Numbered from the stretch's first letter, positions 7,758 to 18,003 are shown. The stretch is 64,000 bases of DNA from Blattabacterium cuenoti (GCF_014251635.1 NZ_CP059194.1:434001-498000); one strand, 5' to 3'. Notes: generated by a model from the letters alone, not told the origin. A program made the numbers and translations.

Positions 7758-7772
7758 GGCATGTTTTTGGCT
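7757..7772 (+). promoter_or_regulatory. Sigma-54 (-24/-12) promoter of groES-groEL
   Basis: TGGCATGTTTTTGGCT. The invariant GG (7758-7759) and GC (7770-7771) are exactly 10 bases apart, as sigma-54 requires, and the text fits TGGCACG-N4-TTGCW with two mismatches. The expected start, about 12 bases after the GC, is near 7783, leaving a leader of about 34 bases to the groES ATG at 7817. No CIRCE-like repeat (HrcA site) is present. It is the only good -24/-12 match I found in the gaps of this window. Confidence 0.72.
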
Positions 7773-7816
7773 CTTTTGAATAATTTAGAACTGTTAACCT
7801 TAAAATTATTTATAAT

Positions 7817-8095
7817 ATGGTGGAAGTAAATATTAAACCTTTAGCAGATCGTGTTCTTGTGCAACCTGATCCTGCTGAGACAAAAACCGCTTCAGGTATT
7901 ATTATTCCTGATACAGCAAAAGAAAAACCACAAAAAGGGACTATAATAGCAGTAGGGAAAGGGAAGAAAGATGAACCTATGAATCTAAAAAAAGGGGATA
8001 GAGTTTTATATGGAAAATATTCTGGAACAGAATTGAAATGGGAAGGAGAAGAATATCTCATTATGCGAGAATCTGATGTTATAGCTATCATATGA
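7817..8095 (+). CDS. groES: Co-chaperonin GroES (Cpn10)
   Basis: 92 residues. The sequence starts [19 protein letters not shown], and the mobile-loop part [15 protein letters not shown] is the GroES signature. It forms the heptameric lid on GroEL. It is 56 bases before groEL and behind the sigma-54 promoter. Chaperonin is typically abundant in endosymbionts, where it buffers unstable proteins. Confidence 0.98.
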   Translation: MVEVNIKPLADRVLVQPDPAETKTASGIIIPDTAKEKPQKGTIIAVGKGKKDEPMNLKKGDRVLYGKYSGTELKWEGEEYLIMRESDVIAII

Positions 8096-8145
8096 TTCAT
8101 ATAATTTATTCAATTATTCAATAAGACAAATTCATTAAAATTTAA

Positions 8146-9795
<1,650 letters not shown>

Positions 9796-9807
9796 TCATA
9801 TGAATCA

Positions 9808-9844
9808 AAAAAAAATAGTGTCTTGATTAGGCACTATTTTTTTT
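9808..9844. terminator. Bidirectional terminator between groEL and kdsC
   Basis: 13-bp stem (9808-9820 and 9832-9844: A8-TAGTG / CACTA-T8) with an 11-base loop. T runs follow the stem in both directions, so it can serve groEL (+) and the convergent phosphatase gene (-), whose stop is at 9852. Confidence 0.8.
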
Positions 9845-9851
9845 CATATTT

Positions 9852-10352
9852 TTAAAACCAGTTTTTCTGAATTTTCAGAGTTTGTTCAATAACATCTCTT
9901 ACGCATCCTCTTCCACCTTTTTTTGGAGAAATATACTTAGATACATCTTTAACTTCTTGAACCGCATCTATTGGAGAGCAAGGAAGAGCTACAGATTTCA
10001 TTATTTCTATATCAGGTATATCATCTCCCATGTAAAGGACTTTTTTTTTAGTAATATTCAAAATATTGCAATATTCATCTAAATATTTTTTTTTATTATC
10101 TACTCCTTGATAAATATAACGAATATTTAATCCTCTCAAACGTTTAAAAACCATTAAATCGGATCCCCTTGTTATAATACATAAATTATATCCTTTTTTT
10201 TTTGCCAATTGCATTGCATATCCATCTTTAGCAAACATTTGTCGAACCATATTCCCATCTGGAAATAAATTCAAAGTGCAATCTGTCAATACTCCATCTA
10301 CATCAAATATGAAAGTATTAATATCATTCATTATACTTATATAATTTTCCAT
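9852..10352 (-). CDS. kdsC: KDO-8-phosphate phosphatase-like HAD hydrolase
   Basis: 166 residues. HAD motif I is FDVDGVLTD, with nucleophile Asp17 and acid/base Asp19. The stand-alone small HAD type without a cap domain, plus KDGYAMQLAKKKGY and VLYMGDDIPDIEIM (motif IV), fits KdsC, which removes phosphate from 3-deoxy-manno-octulosonate-8-P in lipid A inner-core synthesis. YrbI-like family members of other specificity exist, so the substrate is family-level inference. Monocistronic, and convergent with groEL. Confidence 0.82.
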   Translation of the reverse strand: MENYISIMNDINTFIFDVDGVLTDCTLNLFPDGNMVRQMFAKDGYAMQLAKKKGYNLCIITRGSDLMVFKRLRGLNIRYIYQGVDNKKKYLDEYCNILNITKKKVLYMGDDIPDIEIMKSVALPCSPIDAVQEVKDVSKYISPKKGGRGCVRDVIEQTLKIQKNWF

Positions 10353-10500
10353 ATATTCCCATGATAAATAAAAATAATCACCTTATTTTATTCATAATCG
10401 CTTTATATTTATAGTTAGTAAACAATTGAAATCTTTAGAAAAGAAATAAAATTATAAACTTAACGACCATACTAATCTGATAATCATTTTTTACATTATA

Positions 10501-10896
10501 TTAAATATCTTCAAAATTGATATTTGTAAAATTTTTTATTTCTGATGTCTTTTTTTGTTGTACATCCTTCATTTCTTGATTATATGTAGTGTGATTTTTA
10601 AAATCTTTTTGATGACGTTCCGAAATAACTTCTCTTCCCTTTTCATTAATAATAAATCGTATCATATCATCAAGTATACTTTGAAATTTGGAAAAATCTT
10701 CTTTATACAAATAAATTTTGTGTTTTTTATAAGTTATTTCTCCTGTTTCAGTAAAATTTTTCTTACTTTCAGTTATAGTCAAATAATAATCACCAGCTCT
10801 AGTTTCTCTCGCATCAAAAAAATAAGTGCGACTACCAGTTTTTAAAGTTCGTGAACAAATTTCATTTCTTTCTTTGATATTTTCTTTTTCGTCCAT
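10501..10896 (-). CDS. PUR-family DNA/RNA-binding protein (DUF3276)
   Basis: 131 residues. The core SRTLKTGSRTYFFDARETRAGDYYLTITESKK and KHKIYLYKEDFSKFQSILDDMIRFI is the single-PUR-repeat protein found across Bacteroidetes and in Borrelia; the fold binds single-stranded nucleic acid. The C-terminal 35 residues are polar and look disordered. No target is known from the sequence. A TAGATTTG element lies 28 bases upstream. Confidence 0.85.
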   Translation of the reverse strand: MDEKENIKERNEICSRTLKTGSRTYFFDARETRAGDYYLTITESKKNFTETGEITYKKHKIYLYKEDFSKFQSILDDMIRFIINEKGREVISERHQKDFKNHTTYNQEMKDVQQKKTSEIKNFTNINFEDI

Positions 10897-10924
10897 TTCA
10901 AAAAATATTATAATCCTAATTAAG

Positions 10925-10932
10925 CAAATCTA
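10925..10932 (-). promoter_or_regulatory. Putative -7 element (TAGATTTG) for the PUR gene
   Basis: Matches TAnnTTTG on the minus strand, 28 bases before the ATG. The same octamer occurs before menI and before the tRNA-Thr/tuf run. No clear TTTG at -33. Confidence 0.42.
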
Positions 10933-10997
10933 AACAAAAAAAATGGTCCATACTATTTTTTTTACTATTTATTATAATTATTTAAAATTAATTTTTA

Positions 10998-12749
10998 CTA
11001 AAAGATATCATGATTTTCAATTTTTGATATTTTACCGTTCTTCAAAACAATAAACAAATCGAAATCAGAAATATAAGAAATATCATGAGTTATAATAATA
11101 ATAGTACTATATTTCATCTCTTCTTTAACATAATGAATGATTGATTTTCTAGTTTTTTGATCTATGGCAGAAAAACTATCATCAAATATAATAATTTTTG
11201 GATTTCTTATGATAGCCCTAGCTATACATATTCTTTGCTTTTGTCCACCTGATAAAGTAATTCCTCTTTCTCCTATAATGGTTTCATAGCCGTTTTTAAA
11301 ATTTAAAATATCACTTTCTATCATAGCTATTCTAGCCGCATCATGTACTTCATATGGAGTTACTTTATATACACTTCCTAAAGCTATATTGTTATAAATA
11401 GAATCTGAAAAAAGAAAAGATTCTTGAGGAACATACCCAATGTTATTCCTAAAATTATACAAATTATGATTTTTTAAAGATAAATTGTCTACTAATATCT
11501 CTCCTTGATACGGATCATATAAACGTGAAATTAATCTCCCTATAGTTGTTTTTCCTGACCCCGTTTCTCCTGTTAAAATTAAAGTTTTTCCTCTCATTAA
11601 AGTAAATGATATTTTATTAACTGTAAGTGTATCATTTTTATTTCTTTCTTTTATATTATTTTTACTGTTATTATTACAATAAAAAAAACTTACATTTTTA
11701 AATTGAACTTTTCCAAAAATTTTTGTTTTTATCAAATTATTATTCAATATTTCAGGTTTTTCTTTCAAAAATTCACTAATACGAATCTGCGATACTTTAG
11801 CTCTTTCTGAAATAGAAACAACCCATCCTAATATGATAAAAGGAAAAATTAAAACATTGATATATGTGAAAAATTCAGCAATAGTTCCTATTTCTTTTAT
11901 TTCTCCTTCAAAATATTTTTTTCCACCAAAAAAAAGAATTAATAAATGACAAGTTCCTATGAAAAATATAATAACAGAAGACAATAGAGTATCAATTTTA
12001 GCTAATTCTGTGTTTTTCTTTTGATATTTTAATATAATTTTCCTATGTTTTTCTTGAAAGAAAGATTCTGATACAAATGATTTAATAACATGAATTCCTG
12101 AAAAAGTTTCTTGTATAAAAGAACAAATAAGAGATTGAAAACTTTGAACCTCTTCGCTTTTATTGGTGATATAAACACTTATATAATAAATAGAAATAAA
12201 AAGAATAGGAATAGGTAAAATTACATAAAAAGTCAATATTTTATTAATTCTTAACATTTGCATAAAAACCATAAAGAAAAGAATTATAAGATTTAAAAAA
12301 TACATTATTCCAGGACCTATATATTGTCTTATAAAAGAAACATCCTCAGTAAGACGGTTCATTAAATCTCCTGTAGAATTTTTTTTATAGAAAGACAAAC
12401 TTAATTTTTGATAATGTGAGAAAATTTCATTTTTTATATCAAATTCTATCATTCTAGATGTAGTAATTATACATTGTCGCATATGATATTTCACAAAACC
12501 ACCTATAATTGGAACTATCAATATAATACTAGTATAAATACAAATATCTTTTTTTAAAGATAGAGAAAGAGAATTTGATGTATTTGAAAAATTTGAAAAC
12601 AGATTCTTGATCGTATTAACAGATTTTCCTATATAAGGAATAGGAAGTAAGGTTAAAATATTTGATATTAAAATTAATAAAAACCCTATACACAAACGTA
12701 ATTTGTATCTTTGACAATATCTTTTGCTAAAAGCAAATAAACCACCCAT
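10998..12749 (-). CDS. ABC exporter half-transporter (MsbA/MdlB/YheI-like)
   Basis: 583 residues: a six-helix membrane domain (about 15-315) and an ATPase domain with Walker A GETGSGKT (394-401), signature LSGGQ (499-503), Walker B IIIFD (519-523) and H-loop His555. After Walker B the usual catalytic Glu is Asp524 (FDDSFSAID), a feature of the partly degenerate half of heterodimeric exporters such as TM287 or YheI. No partner gene is adjacent. Substrate unknown; lipid A or drug export are the family guesses. The gene stands alone, diverging from nusB. Confidence 0.88.
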   Translation of the reverse strand: MGGLFAFSKRYCQRYKLRLCIGFLLILISNILTLLPIPYIGKSVNTIKNLFSNFSNTSNSLSLSLKKDICIYTSIILIVPIIGGFVKYHMRQCIITTSRMIEFDIKNEIFSHYQKLSLSFYKKNSTGDLMNRLTEDVSFIRQYIGPGIMYFLNLIILFFMVFMQMLRINKILTFYVILPIPILFISIYYISVYITNKSEEVQSFQSLICSFIQETFSGIHVIKSFVSESFFQEKHRKIILKYQKKNTELAKIDTLLSSVIIFFIGTCHLLILFFGGKKYFEGEIKEIGTIAEFFTYINVLIFPFIILGWVVSISERAKVSQIRISEFLKEKPEILNNNLIKTKIFGKVQFKNVSFFYCNNNSKNNIKERNKNDTLTVNKISFTLMRGKTLILTGETGSGKTTIGRLISRLYDPYQGEILVDNLSLKNHNLYNFRNNIGYVPQESFLFSDSIYNNIALGSVYKVTPYEVHDAARIAMIESDILNFKNGYETIIGERGITLSGGQKQRICIARAIIRNPKIIIFDDSFSAIDQKTRKSIIHYVKEEMKYSTIIIITHDISYISDFDLFIVLKNGKISKIENHDIF

Positions 12750-12757
12750 ATAACACG

Positions 12758-12782
12758 CAAAAATACAAACTTTTTAAGTTTG
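12758..12782. promoter_or_regulatory. Divergent promoter region between ABC exporter and nusB
   Basis: On the minus strand TATTTTTG (12758-12765) and on the plus strand TAAGTTTG (12775-12782) both fit TAnnTTTG. A 7-bp perfect inverted repeat (CAAACTT / AAGTTTG, 3-base spacer, 12766-12782) overlaps the plus-strand element. It could be an operator or chance. Neither element has a recognisable -33 box. Confidence 0.35.
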
Positions 12783-12851
12783 ATTTTTTATTTATATAAT
12801 TGTACGAAAAATTTTGTCGTGCATAGAAAATCAACATGATTATAACAAAAA

Positions 12852-13805
12852 ATGTCAATTAGACGACACTTCAGAATAAGAAGTTTACAATTTTTATATG
12901 CTCAACATTTATCTAAAATGGATTCAAATAAAGTTGAAGAAAATATGCTTCAAAGTATTGAATCGTTGCATCATATGTATATTTTTCTTCTTTATTTAAT
13001 TCTAAAAATTAGAGAAAAAGCTTTAAAAATAAAAAAAAACTTATACAATAATAATAAAAATAAAACAGATATTATACGGAAATTTGCATACAATTCAGTA
13101 ATAAAAATACTATCTAAAAATAAATATTTAATAGAAGAATATCGCTCTACAATAAAAAGAGATTCAGTAAAAATTTTATGGAACCAACAAGAAGAATATA
13201 TTTTTATCTTATTTCAAGAAATGCAAAAATCAAATTTTTGTAAAAAACTCTTTTTTAAAGAACCATGTTCTTCTTTTGAAGAAGAAAAAAGATTTATAAT
13301 AAAATATTATAAAAATTTTGTTATTCCCAATAAAAAATTAATAGGATACATAGAAGATTTATATTATTTTAATGGAGAAGAAGATTTATATATCGCTCAT
13401 ACTATGGTGTGTAAAACTTTACAATTTATCAATCATTCCACTCCTAAAAATTTTAAATTATATAATGTTTATAAAAACAATGAAAATAAAAAATTTATTA
13501 TTGATTTGTATCGAAATACAATTTTTCACAAAGAAGAATTTAATAATTTAATTAATGATATATCAAATAATTGGGATATAAAAAGAATAGCCGTTATAGA
13601 TTTAATTATATTGCAAATGGCTATTTGCGAATTTTTATATTTTCCAAATATACCTCCTAAAGCAACTATGAATGAATATATAGAAATTACTAAAATATTT
13701 TGTATGGAAAAAAGTAAAATTTTTATTAATGGTATATTAGATCAAATATTTAAATTTTTGTATAAAGAAAATAAAATATTCAAAATAGGAAAAGGACTCA
13801 TGTAA
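12852..13805 (+). CDS. nusB: Transcription antitermination factor NusB (long Bacteroidetes form)
   Basis: 317 residues, the long Bacteroidetes form; proteobacterial NusB has about 140. It opens with SIRRHFRIRSLQFLYAQ (RNA-binding arginine patch), and the C-terminal part ISNNWDIKRIAVIDLIILQMAICEFLYFPNIPPKATMNEYIEITKIF is the clear NusB domain. With NusE it helps read through boxA sites in rRNA operons. It starts a plus-strand run nusB-yajC-coaE-bTHX. The middle part is lysine/asparagine-rich and poorly conserved. Confidence 0.88.
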   Translation: MSIRRHFRIRSLQFLYAQHLSKMDSNKVEENMLQSIESLHHMYIFLLYLILKIREKALKIKKNLYNNNKNKTDIIRKFAYNSVIKILSKNKYLIEEYRSTIKRDSVKILWNQQEEYIFILFQEMQKSNFCKKLFFKEPCSSFEEEKRFIIKYYKNFVIPNKKLIGYIEDLYYFNGEEDLYIAHTMVCKTLQFINHSTPKNFKLYNVYKNNENKKFIIDLYRNTIFHKEEFNNLINDISNNWDIKRIAVIDLIILQMAICEFLYFPNIPPKATMNEYIEITKIFCMEKSKIFINGILDQIFKFLYKENKIFKIGKGLM

Positions 13806-13847
13806 CATGTCATGTTTAAGGATACTTACTAAAATATTATAATATTT

Positions 13848-14174
13848 ATGTTTTTTTCATTACAACAAAATTCTATTGCAAACACCATTTGGATGTTTGT
13901 GTTGATTTTCATTATATTTTATTTTTTTATGATACGCCCCCAAATAAAAAAGCAAAAAATTGAAAAAAAATTTCAAGAAAATTTAAAAAAGGGGAATTAT
14001 ATAGTGACAAACTCAGGAATACATGGAAAAATTATAGATATTACAGATCATTTTTGTATACTGGAAACTATTACAGGAAAAATAAAACTTGAAAAAAATA
14101 CAATTTCAAAAGAATTAACCCAATTACGTTATAATAATATTATAATAGATTATGATAAAAAAAATAGGGAATAG
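13848..14174 (+). CDS. yajC: Preprotein translocase accessory subunit YajC
   Basis: 108 residues: one N-terminal membrane helix (about 13-27), then the family motif FFMIRPQIKKQKIEKKFQENLKKGNYIVTNSGIHGKI. YajC associates with SecDF. Following nusB is the usual Bacteroidetes order. Its last 23 bases overlap the start of coaE. Confidence 0.92.
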   Translation: MFFSLQQNSIANTIWMFVLIFIIFYFFMIRPQIKKQKIEKKFQENLKKGNYIVTNSGIHGKIIDITDHFCILETITGKIKLEKNTISKELTQLRYNNIIIDYDKKNRE

Positions 14175-14784
14175 AAAAATAAAATTGATAGGAATAACGG
14201 GAAAAATGGGATCTGGTAAAAGTTTATTTTCATCTTTTTTAAAAAAAAAGGGAATTCCTGTTTATTGTTCAGATCAAAAAGGAAAAATATTGATGAATCA
14301 AATAGGGATTATAAAACAAAATATTATAAAATTTTTTGGGAAAGATTCTTATAAGAAAAATAAAATAAATAAAACTTTTTTATCTAAAATTGTATTTAAA
14401 AACCCTATGGCTTTAAAATTATTATGCAAGATAGTTCATCCATGGGTGTCGCTTGATTTTAAACAATGGATGTATATGCACAAACAACATATATATGTAA
14501 TAAAAGAATCCGCTATTTTATTTGAAAGTGAAAATTATAAAGAATGTGATTTTATTATAACTATAACTTCCCCAAAAAAAAATATAATCGAAAGAGTAAT
14601 AAAAAGAGATAATTTAAATGAAGATCAAATTATGGACCGTTTAAAAAATCAAATATCTGATAAAAAAAGAGAAAAAAAATCCAATTTCATAATTAAAAAC
14701 TATTTATCTATATGTTTTTTGAAAAAAGAGGCAAATAAAATACATAAACAGTTAGAAAAACTAACTGAAAAAAAAACTAAATAA
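14152..14784 (+). CDS. coaE: Dephospho-CoA kinase
   Basis: 210 residues. P-loop GITGKMGSGKS, the substrate loop VYCSDQKGKILM and KESAILFES are the CoaE features. It phosphorylates the 3'-hydroxyl of dephospho-CoA, the last step of CoA synthesis. The ATG at 14152 lies inside yajC (23-base overlap) and gives the family N-terminus. It ends two bases before the bTHX ATG. Confidence 0.92.
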   Translation: MIKKIGNRKIKLIGITGKMGSGKSLFSSFLKKKGIPVYCSDQKGKILMNQIGIIKQNIIKFFGKDSYKKNKINKTFLSKIVFKNPMALKLLCKIVHPWVSLDFKQWMYMHKQHIYVIKESAILFESENYKECDFIITITSPKKNIIERVIKRDNLNEDQIMDRLKNQISDKKREKKSNFIIKNYLSICFLKKEANKIHKQLEKLTEKKTK

Positions 14785-14786
14785 AT

Positions 14787-14918
14787 ATGGGTAAAGGAGA
14801 TAAAAAAACTAGAAGAGGAAAAATAAGAAATAAAACTTATGGAAATCTTCGTCCAAATCCACGAAACACCAAAAAAAAGAAAAAAAAAATCAAAGATGTT
14901 CATCTTTTTTACCAGTGA
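14787..14918 (+). CDS. Small ribosomal protein bTHX
   Basis: 43 codons, two bases after coaE. The text begins MGKGDKKTRRGKI and continues to TYGNLRPNPR, which is the THX family of very small basic 30S proteins that sit in a cavity at the top of the small subunit. The family core ends with the lysine run; the last residues (IKDVHLFYQ) are an extension that arises because the frame runs 29 bases into the convergent peptidase gene. A poly-A tract in the lysine codons makes the exact C-terminus uncertain. Confidence 0.85.
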   Translation: MGKGDKKTRRGKIRNKTYGNLRPNPRNTKKKKKKIKDVHLFYQ

Positions 14919-15588
14919 AAATAGATAAGAAATATATCAATTGAGCTAAACTTCCTAAAGCAGAAACCACATAAGTCATAGCAGCCCAATTTAATGATTC
15001 TCTTGCTTTGTGATATTCTTGATAATTTACCACATTTTTATTTCTGAGCCAAGTTAAGGCTCTATTACTTGCGTCAAATTCTATAGGTAATGTAATAAAA
15101 GAAAAAATTACAACTAAAAAAAATAATCCTATTCCTAATTTTAGAATCAAAGAATCTTTTCCTCCTGAACTATAAAAAATAGTTAATCCAGACATTATCG
15201 CTATATTAATAAATTTAGAAGTAAAATTTAAAATAGGAACTAAATGATTTCGTAATTTCAATAAATTATAACCCAATCTATGTTGCAAAGCGTGACCGCA
15301 TTCATGAGCGGCTACTGCAACTGAAGCTGCACTCCTATCATTGTAAACTTTATCACTTAAATTAATTGTCTTATTTATAGGATTATAATGATCGGTTAAT
15401 TCTCCTTCTACAGAAAGGACATTAACATCATATATCCCATGGTCTGTTAACATTTTTTCTGCTATTTCTTTTCCACTCATATGAGAGTGTAAGTAAAGCT
15501 GAGAATAATCTCTAAATTTATTTTTTAATATTGTATTCACAATAACACTTACCAAAAAAGTAGTTCCTACAATGAAATAATAAGTCAT
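14890..15588 (-). CDS. Membrane zinc metallopeptidase, YugP family
   Basis: 232 residues. An N-terminal membrane helix and two or three further helices flank the zinc motif AAHECGHALQH (HECGH at 95-99), which defines the Zn_peptidase_2/YugP family. A conserved substrate region SVEGELTDHYNP precedes it. Probably an inner-membrane protease of unknown target. Its 3' end overlaps the convergent bTHX gene by 29 bases. Confidence 0.87.
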   Translation of the reverse strand: MTYYFIVGTTFLVSVIVNTILKNKFRDYSQLYLHSHMSGKEIAEKMLTDHGIYDVNVLSVEGELTDHYNPINKTINLSDKVYNDRSAASVAVAAHECGHALQHRLGYNLLKLRNHLVPILNFTSKFINIAIMSGLTIFYSSGGKDSLILKLGIGLFFLVVIFSFITLPIEFDASNRALTWLRNKNVVNYQEYHKARESLNWAAMTYVVSALGSLAQLIYFLSIFTGKKDEHL

Positions 15589-15605
15589 AAAAATCTATTT
15601 TTGAA

Positions 15606-15613
15606 CAAAATTA
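15606..15613 (-). promoter_or_regulatory. Putative -7 element for the YugP-like gene
   Basis: TAATTTTG on the minus strand, 17 bases before the ATG. A plus-strand TATTTTTG (15596-15603) overlaps this area and could serve ndh. Single-motif evidence only. Confidence 0.3.
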
Positions 15614-15673
15614 TTAATTTATCAATTAAAATGAAAATATATATAAATTAGCTTATATGTCAAACTTTTGACT

Positions 15674-16963
15674 ATGAATATACCAAAAGTAAATAATCTA
15701 AAAAGAGTCGTTATTATTGGTGCTGGATTTGCTGGATTACAAGTTGCAAAAAAATTAAGAAGAGATAAATTTCAAGTAGTTCTTATAGATAAAAATAATT
15801 ATCATACTTTTCAGCCTTTATTGTATCAAGTCGCCACAGCAGGTTTAGAACCAGATTCTATAGCGCATTCCATTAGAAATATTATAAAAAAAACAAAAAA
15901 CTTTTCTTTTAGATTAGCACTTGTTCATTATATCGATACAAAAAAACAAAAGATATATACAAATATAGGAGATTTATTCTATGATTATTTAATAATGGCA
16001 ACAGGATCTGTTACCAATTATTTTGGTAATAAAAATATAGAATCTTTCGCTTTACCCATGAAATCTATTCCAGAAGCTTTAAATTTAAGAAGTCTTATTT
16101 TACAAGATTTTGAATCCGCTTTATTAACAAAAAATAATAAGGAAAAAGAAAGACTTATGACTTTTGTCATTGTAGGAGGAGGGCCTACTGGAGTAGAATT
16201 AGCTGGAGCTTTAGCTGAAATGAAAAGATACGTATTACCACATGATTATCCCGATTTAGATGTACGATATATGAATATTCACTTATTACAAGCTACTTCT
16301 AGATTATTAGATGGAATGTCTGAAAAATCAGCTAAACAAGCTTACAAAAATTTAAAAGAATTAGGTGTTATTATTTGGTTAAATTGTTTGGTTAAAGATT
16401 ATAATGGAGAAATAGTACTTATAGAAAAAAATAAAAAAATAGAATCTTCTAACGTAATATGGGCCGCAGGAGTAAAAGGAGCTATTATAAAAGGTTTTTT
16501 AAAAGAAGATATAAAAGGAAATAGAATTTTAGTGGATAATTATCTTAAAGCCATAAGATATAAAAATGTTTTTGCAATTGGAGATGTGGCCTATATGAAT
16601 GCAAACAAACATTATCCTAATGGTCACCCTATGACAGCTCAACCCGCTATACAACAAGGAAATTATTTAGCTAAAAATTTAAATTGTTTTTTAGATAAAA
16701 AAAATCCAAACATGAAACCTTTTATTTACAAAAATTTAGGTTCTATGGCTACCATAGGCCGAAATAAAGCAGTATGTGATTTTCCTTATTTAAAATTGAG
16801 AGGGTTCTTAGCATGGATTGTTTGGATGTTTGTTCATTTAGTTAGTTTAGTAGGATTTAGAAATCGAGCAATAGCTTTAACAAACTGGATTATTCAATAC
16901 TTTCATTATAACAAAAGTGTCCGTCTAATAATCAGGCCATTTCATAGAAAAAAAATTATTTAA
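15674..16963 (+). CDS. ndh: Type II NADH dehydrogenase (NDH-2)
   Basis: 429 residues from the ATG at 15674; a TTG two codons earlier is possible. There are two dinucleotide-binding folds: FAD at VVIIGAGFAGLQVA and NADH at FVIVGGGPTGVELAGAL. The motif AIGDVAY and the quinone-side segment AQPAIQQGNYLA are present, and the C-terminal part is an amphipathic membrane anchor. It passes electrons from NADH to menaquinone without pumping protons. It overlaps the convergent menF by 8 bases; menF makes part of its quinone substrate. Confidence 0.95.
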   Translation: MNIPKVNNLKRVVIIGAGFAGLQVAKKLRRDKFQVVLIDKNNYHTFQPLLYQVATAGLEPDSIAHSIRNIIKKTKNFSFRLALVHYIDTKKQKIYTNIGDLFYDYLIMATGSVTNYFGNKNIESFALPMKSIPEALNLRSLILQDFESALLTKNNKEKERLMTFVIVGGGPTGVELAGALAEMKRYVLPHDYPDLDVRYMNIHLLQATSRLLDGMSEKSAKQAYKNLKELGVIIWLNCLVKDYNGEIVLIEKNKKIESSNVIWAAGVKGAIIKGFLKEDIKGNRILVDNYLKAIRYKNVFAIGDVAYMNANKHYPNGHPMTAQPAIQQGNYLAKNLNCFLDKKNPNMKPFIYKNLGSMATIGRNKAVCDFPYLKLRGFLAWIVWMFVHLVSLVGFRNRAIALTNWIIQYFHYNKSVRLIIRPFHRKKII

Positions 16964-18001
16964 AAATAAGTTGAGAAAGAATATTTTTTATTTTATTTTC
17001 TGTTTCTACGTATTCTTGATGAACATTACTATCTATAGTAATTCCGCTTCCAGCGTATAAAATCATTTCTCTTTCTTTTATTTTTACACATCTTAAATTA
17101 AGGTATAATTCCATGTTGTTTTGATTAACGATTCCAATATATCCTGTATAAAAACTCCTTTTATAGTCCTCATTTTTATGAATAAAATCTAAAGATTTTT
17201 TTTTTGGATAACCGCATATAGAAGGAGTTGGATGCAAACGATCTAATATTTCATAATAATCAGGTTCATCATAAAAAGAAAAAGAAATTGGAGTTTCTAA
17301 ATGTTGTAAATGGCCTATTTTTATAATTTTAGTATTTTCTATATGGATAGAGCCTTTATATAACTTTAATAAGTCAAAAATGTATTTTATTACAATTTGA
17401 TGTTCTTTTATTTCTTTTTTAGTCCATTTATTAAACTCCCAAATAGTTCCTGCTAAAGCTGAGATTTTTAATCTTTTGTTACGAGATTTCATTAGTAATT
17501 CTGGAGTACACCCCATCCAAAATCCATGATGAAAATCGTACCAAAGACTAATCAAAGCATTGGAATAAGTATAAATCAATTTTATAAATGTATTTTTAAA
17601 GTAAAAATTCCGAAAAGGAATTTTTATCGATCTAGATAAAACAACTTTTTCAAAAAATCCTTTTTCTATATTTTTAACAGCTTTTCTTATTAAATTTTCA
17701 TATTCGCAAGAATATGTTAAAAACGAAGAATTTTCATCCCAAGAAAAAATGTTATCTTTTTTTTTTTATAAAATTTTTGTATGTATGCGTAATAAATTTT
17801 TTTGGGGTATATTTTTATGGTATGATTTTGATTAAAATTTTTAATTAGGAAAAATTTTTCTACCCCTACTGCAGAATCATAGTGTGAATAAAAAAATACT
17901 TTATTATCGTAAGGTTTTCTAAAAATAACAAAATTATTATGATTATAATAATTTTTTATAATTTTTTTATATAAAGAAAAAATACTAATCTTTTTTGACA
18001 T
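16956..18001 (-). CDS. menF: Isochorismate synthase MenF, interrupted by a -1 frameshift at an A11 tract
   Basis: Two open frames of one gene. The N-terminal part (18001 down to about 17767) starts MSKKISIFSLYKKIIKN and runs out of frame after KKKK. The rest, in the other frame, continues DNIFSWDENSSF, YENLIRKAVKNIEKGFFEKVVLSRSI, FWMGCTPELLMK, ALAGT and LHPTPSICGYPK to the stop. Adding one A to the A11 tract (T11 at 17757-17767 on the plus strand) joins them into a 348-residue chorismate-binding enzyme of normal length with its conserved residues kept. It converts chorismate to isochorismate for menaquinone. Transcript slippage could restore the frame; a sequencing error or a recent pseudogene cannot be excluded. 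Confidence 0.82.
17757..17767 (-). other. A11 slippery tract, frameshift point of menF
   Basis: Eleven A on the coding strand. With 11 the reading frame ends 12 codons later; with 12 (or 9) it continues into the rest of MenF. Confidence 0.85.
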
Positions 18002-18003
18002 AT

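Noticed and set aside
7700..7816. CIRCE/HrcA operator in front of groES
   Set aside because: The region contains no TTAGCACTC-like inverted repeat; the only repeats are the TGTCATAATGACA palindrome and the A/T hairpin.
7810..8100. Open frame antisense to groES
   Set aside because: It exactly shadows groES, shows no family features and has no promoter or initiation context of its own.
13804..13816. Inverted repeat AACATGTCATGTT right after nusB, with an ATGTCAT core resembling the groES palindrome
   Set aside because: The symmetry centre and arms differ from TGTCATAATGACA and it lies inside a tight gene run; probably chance in AT-rich DNA.
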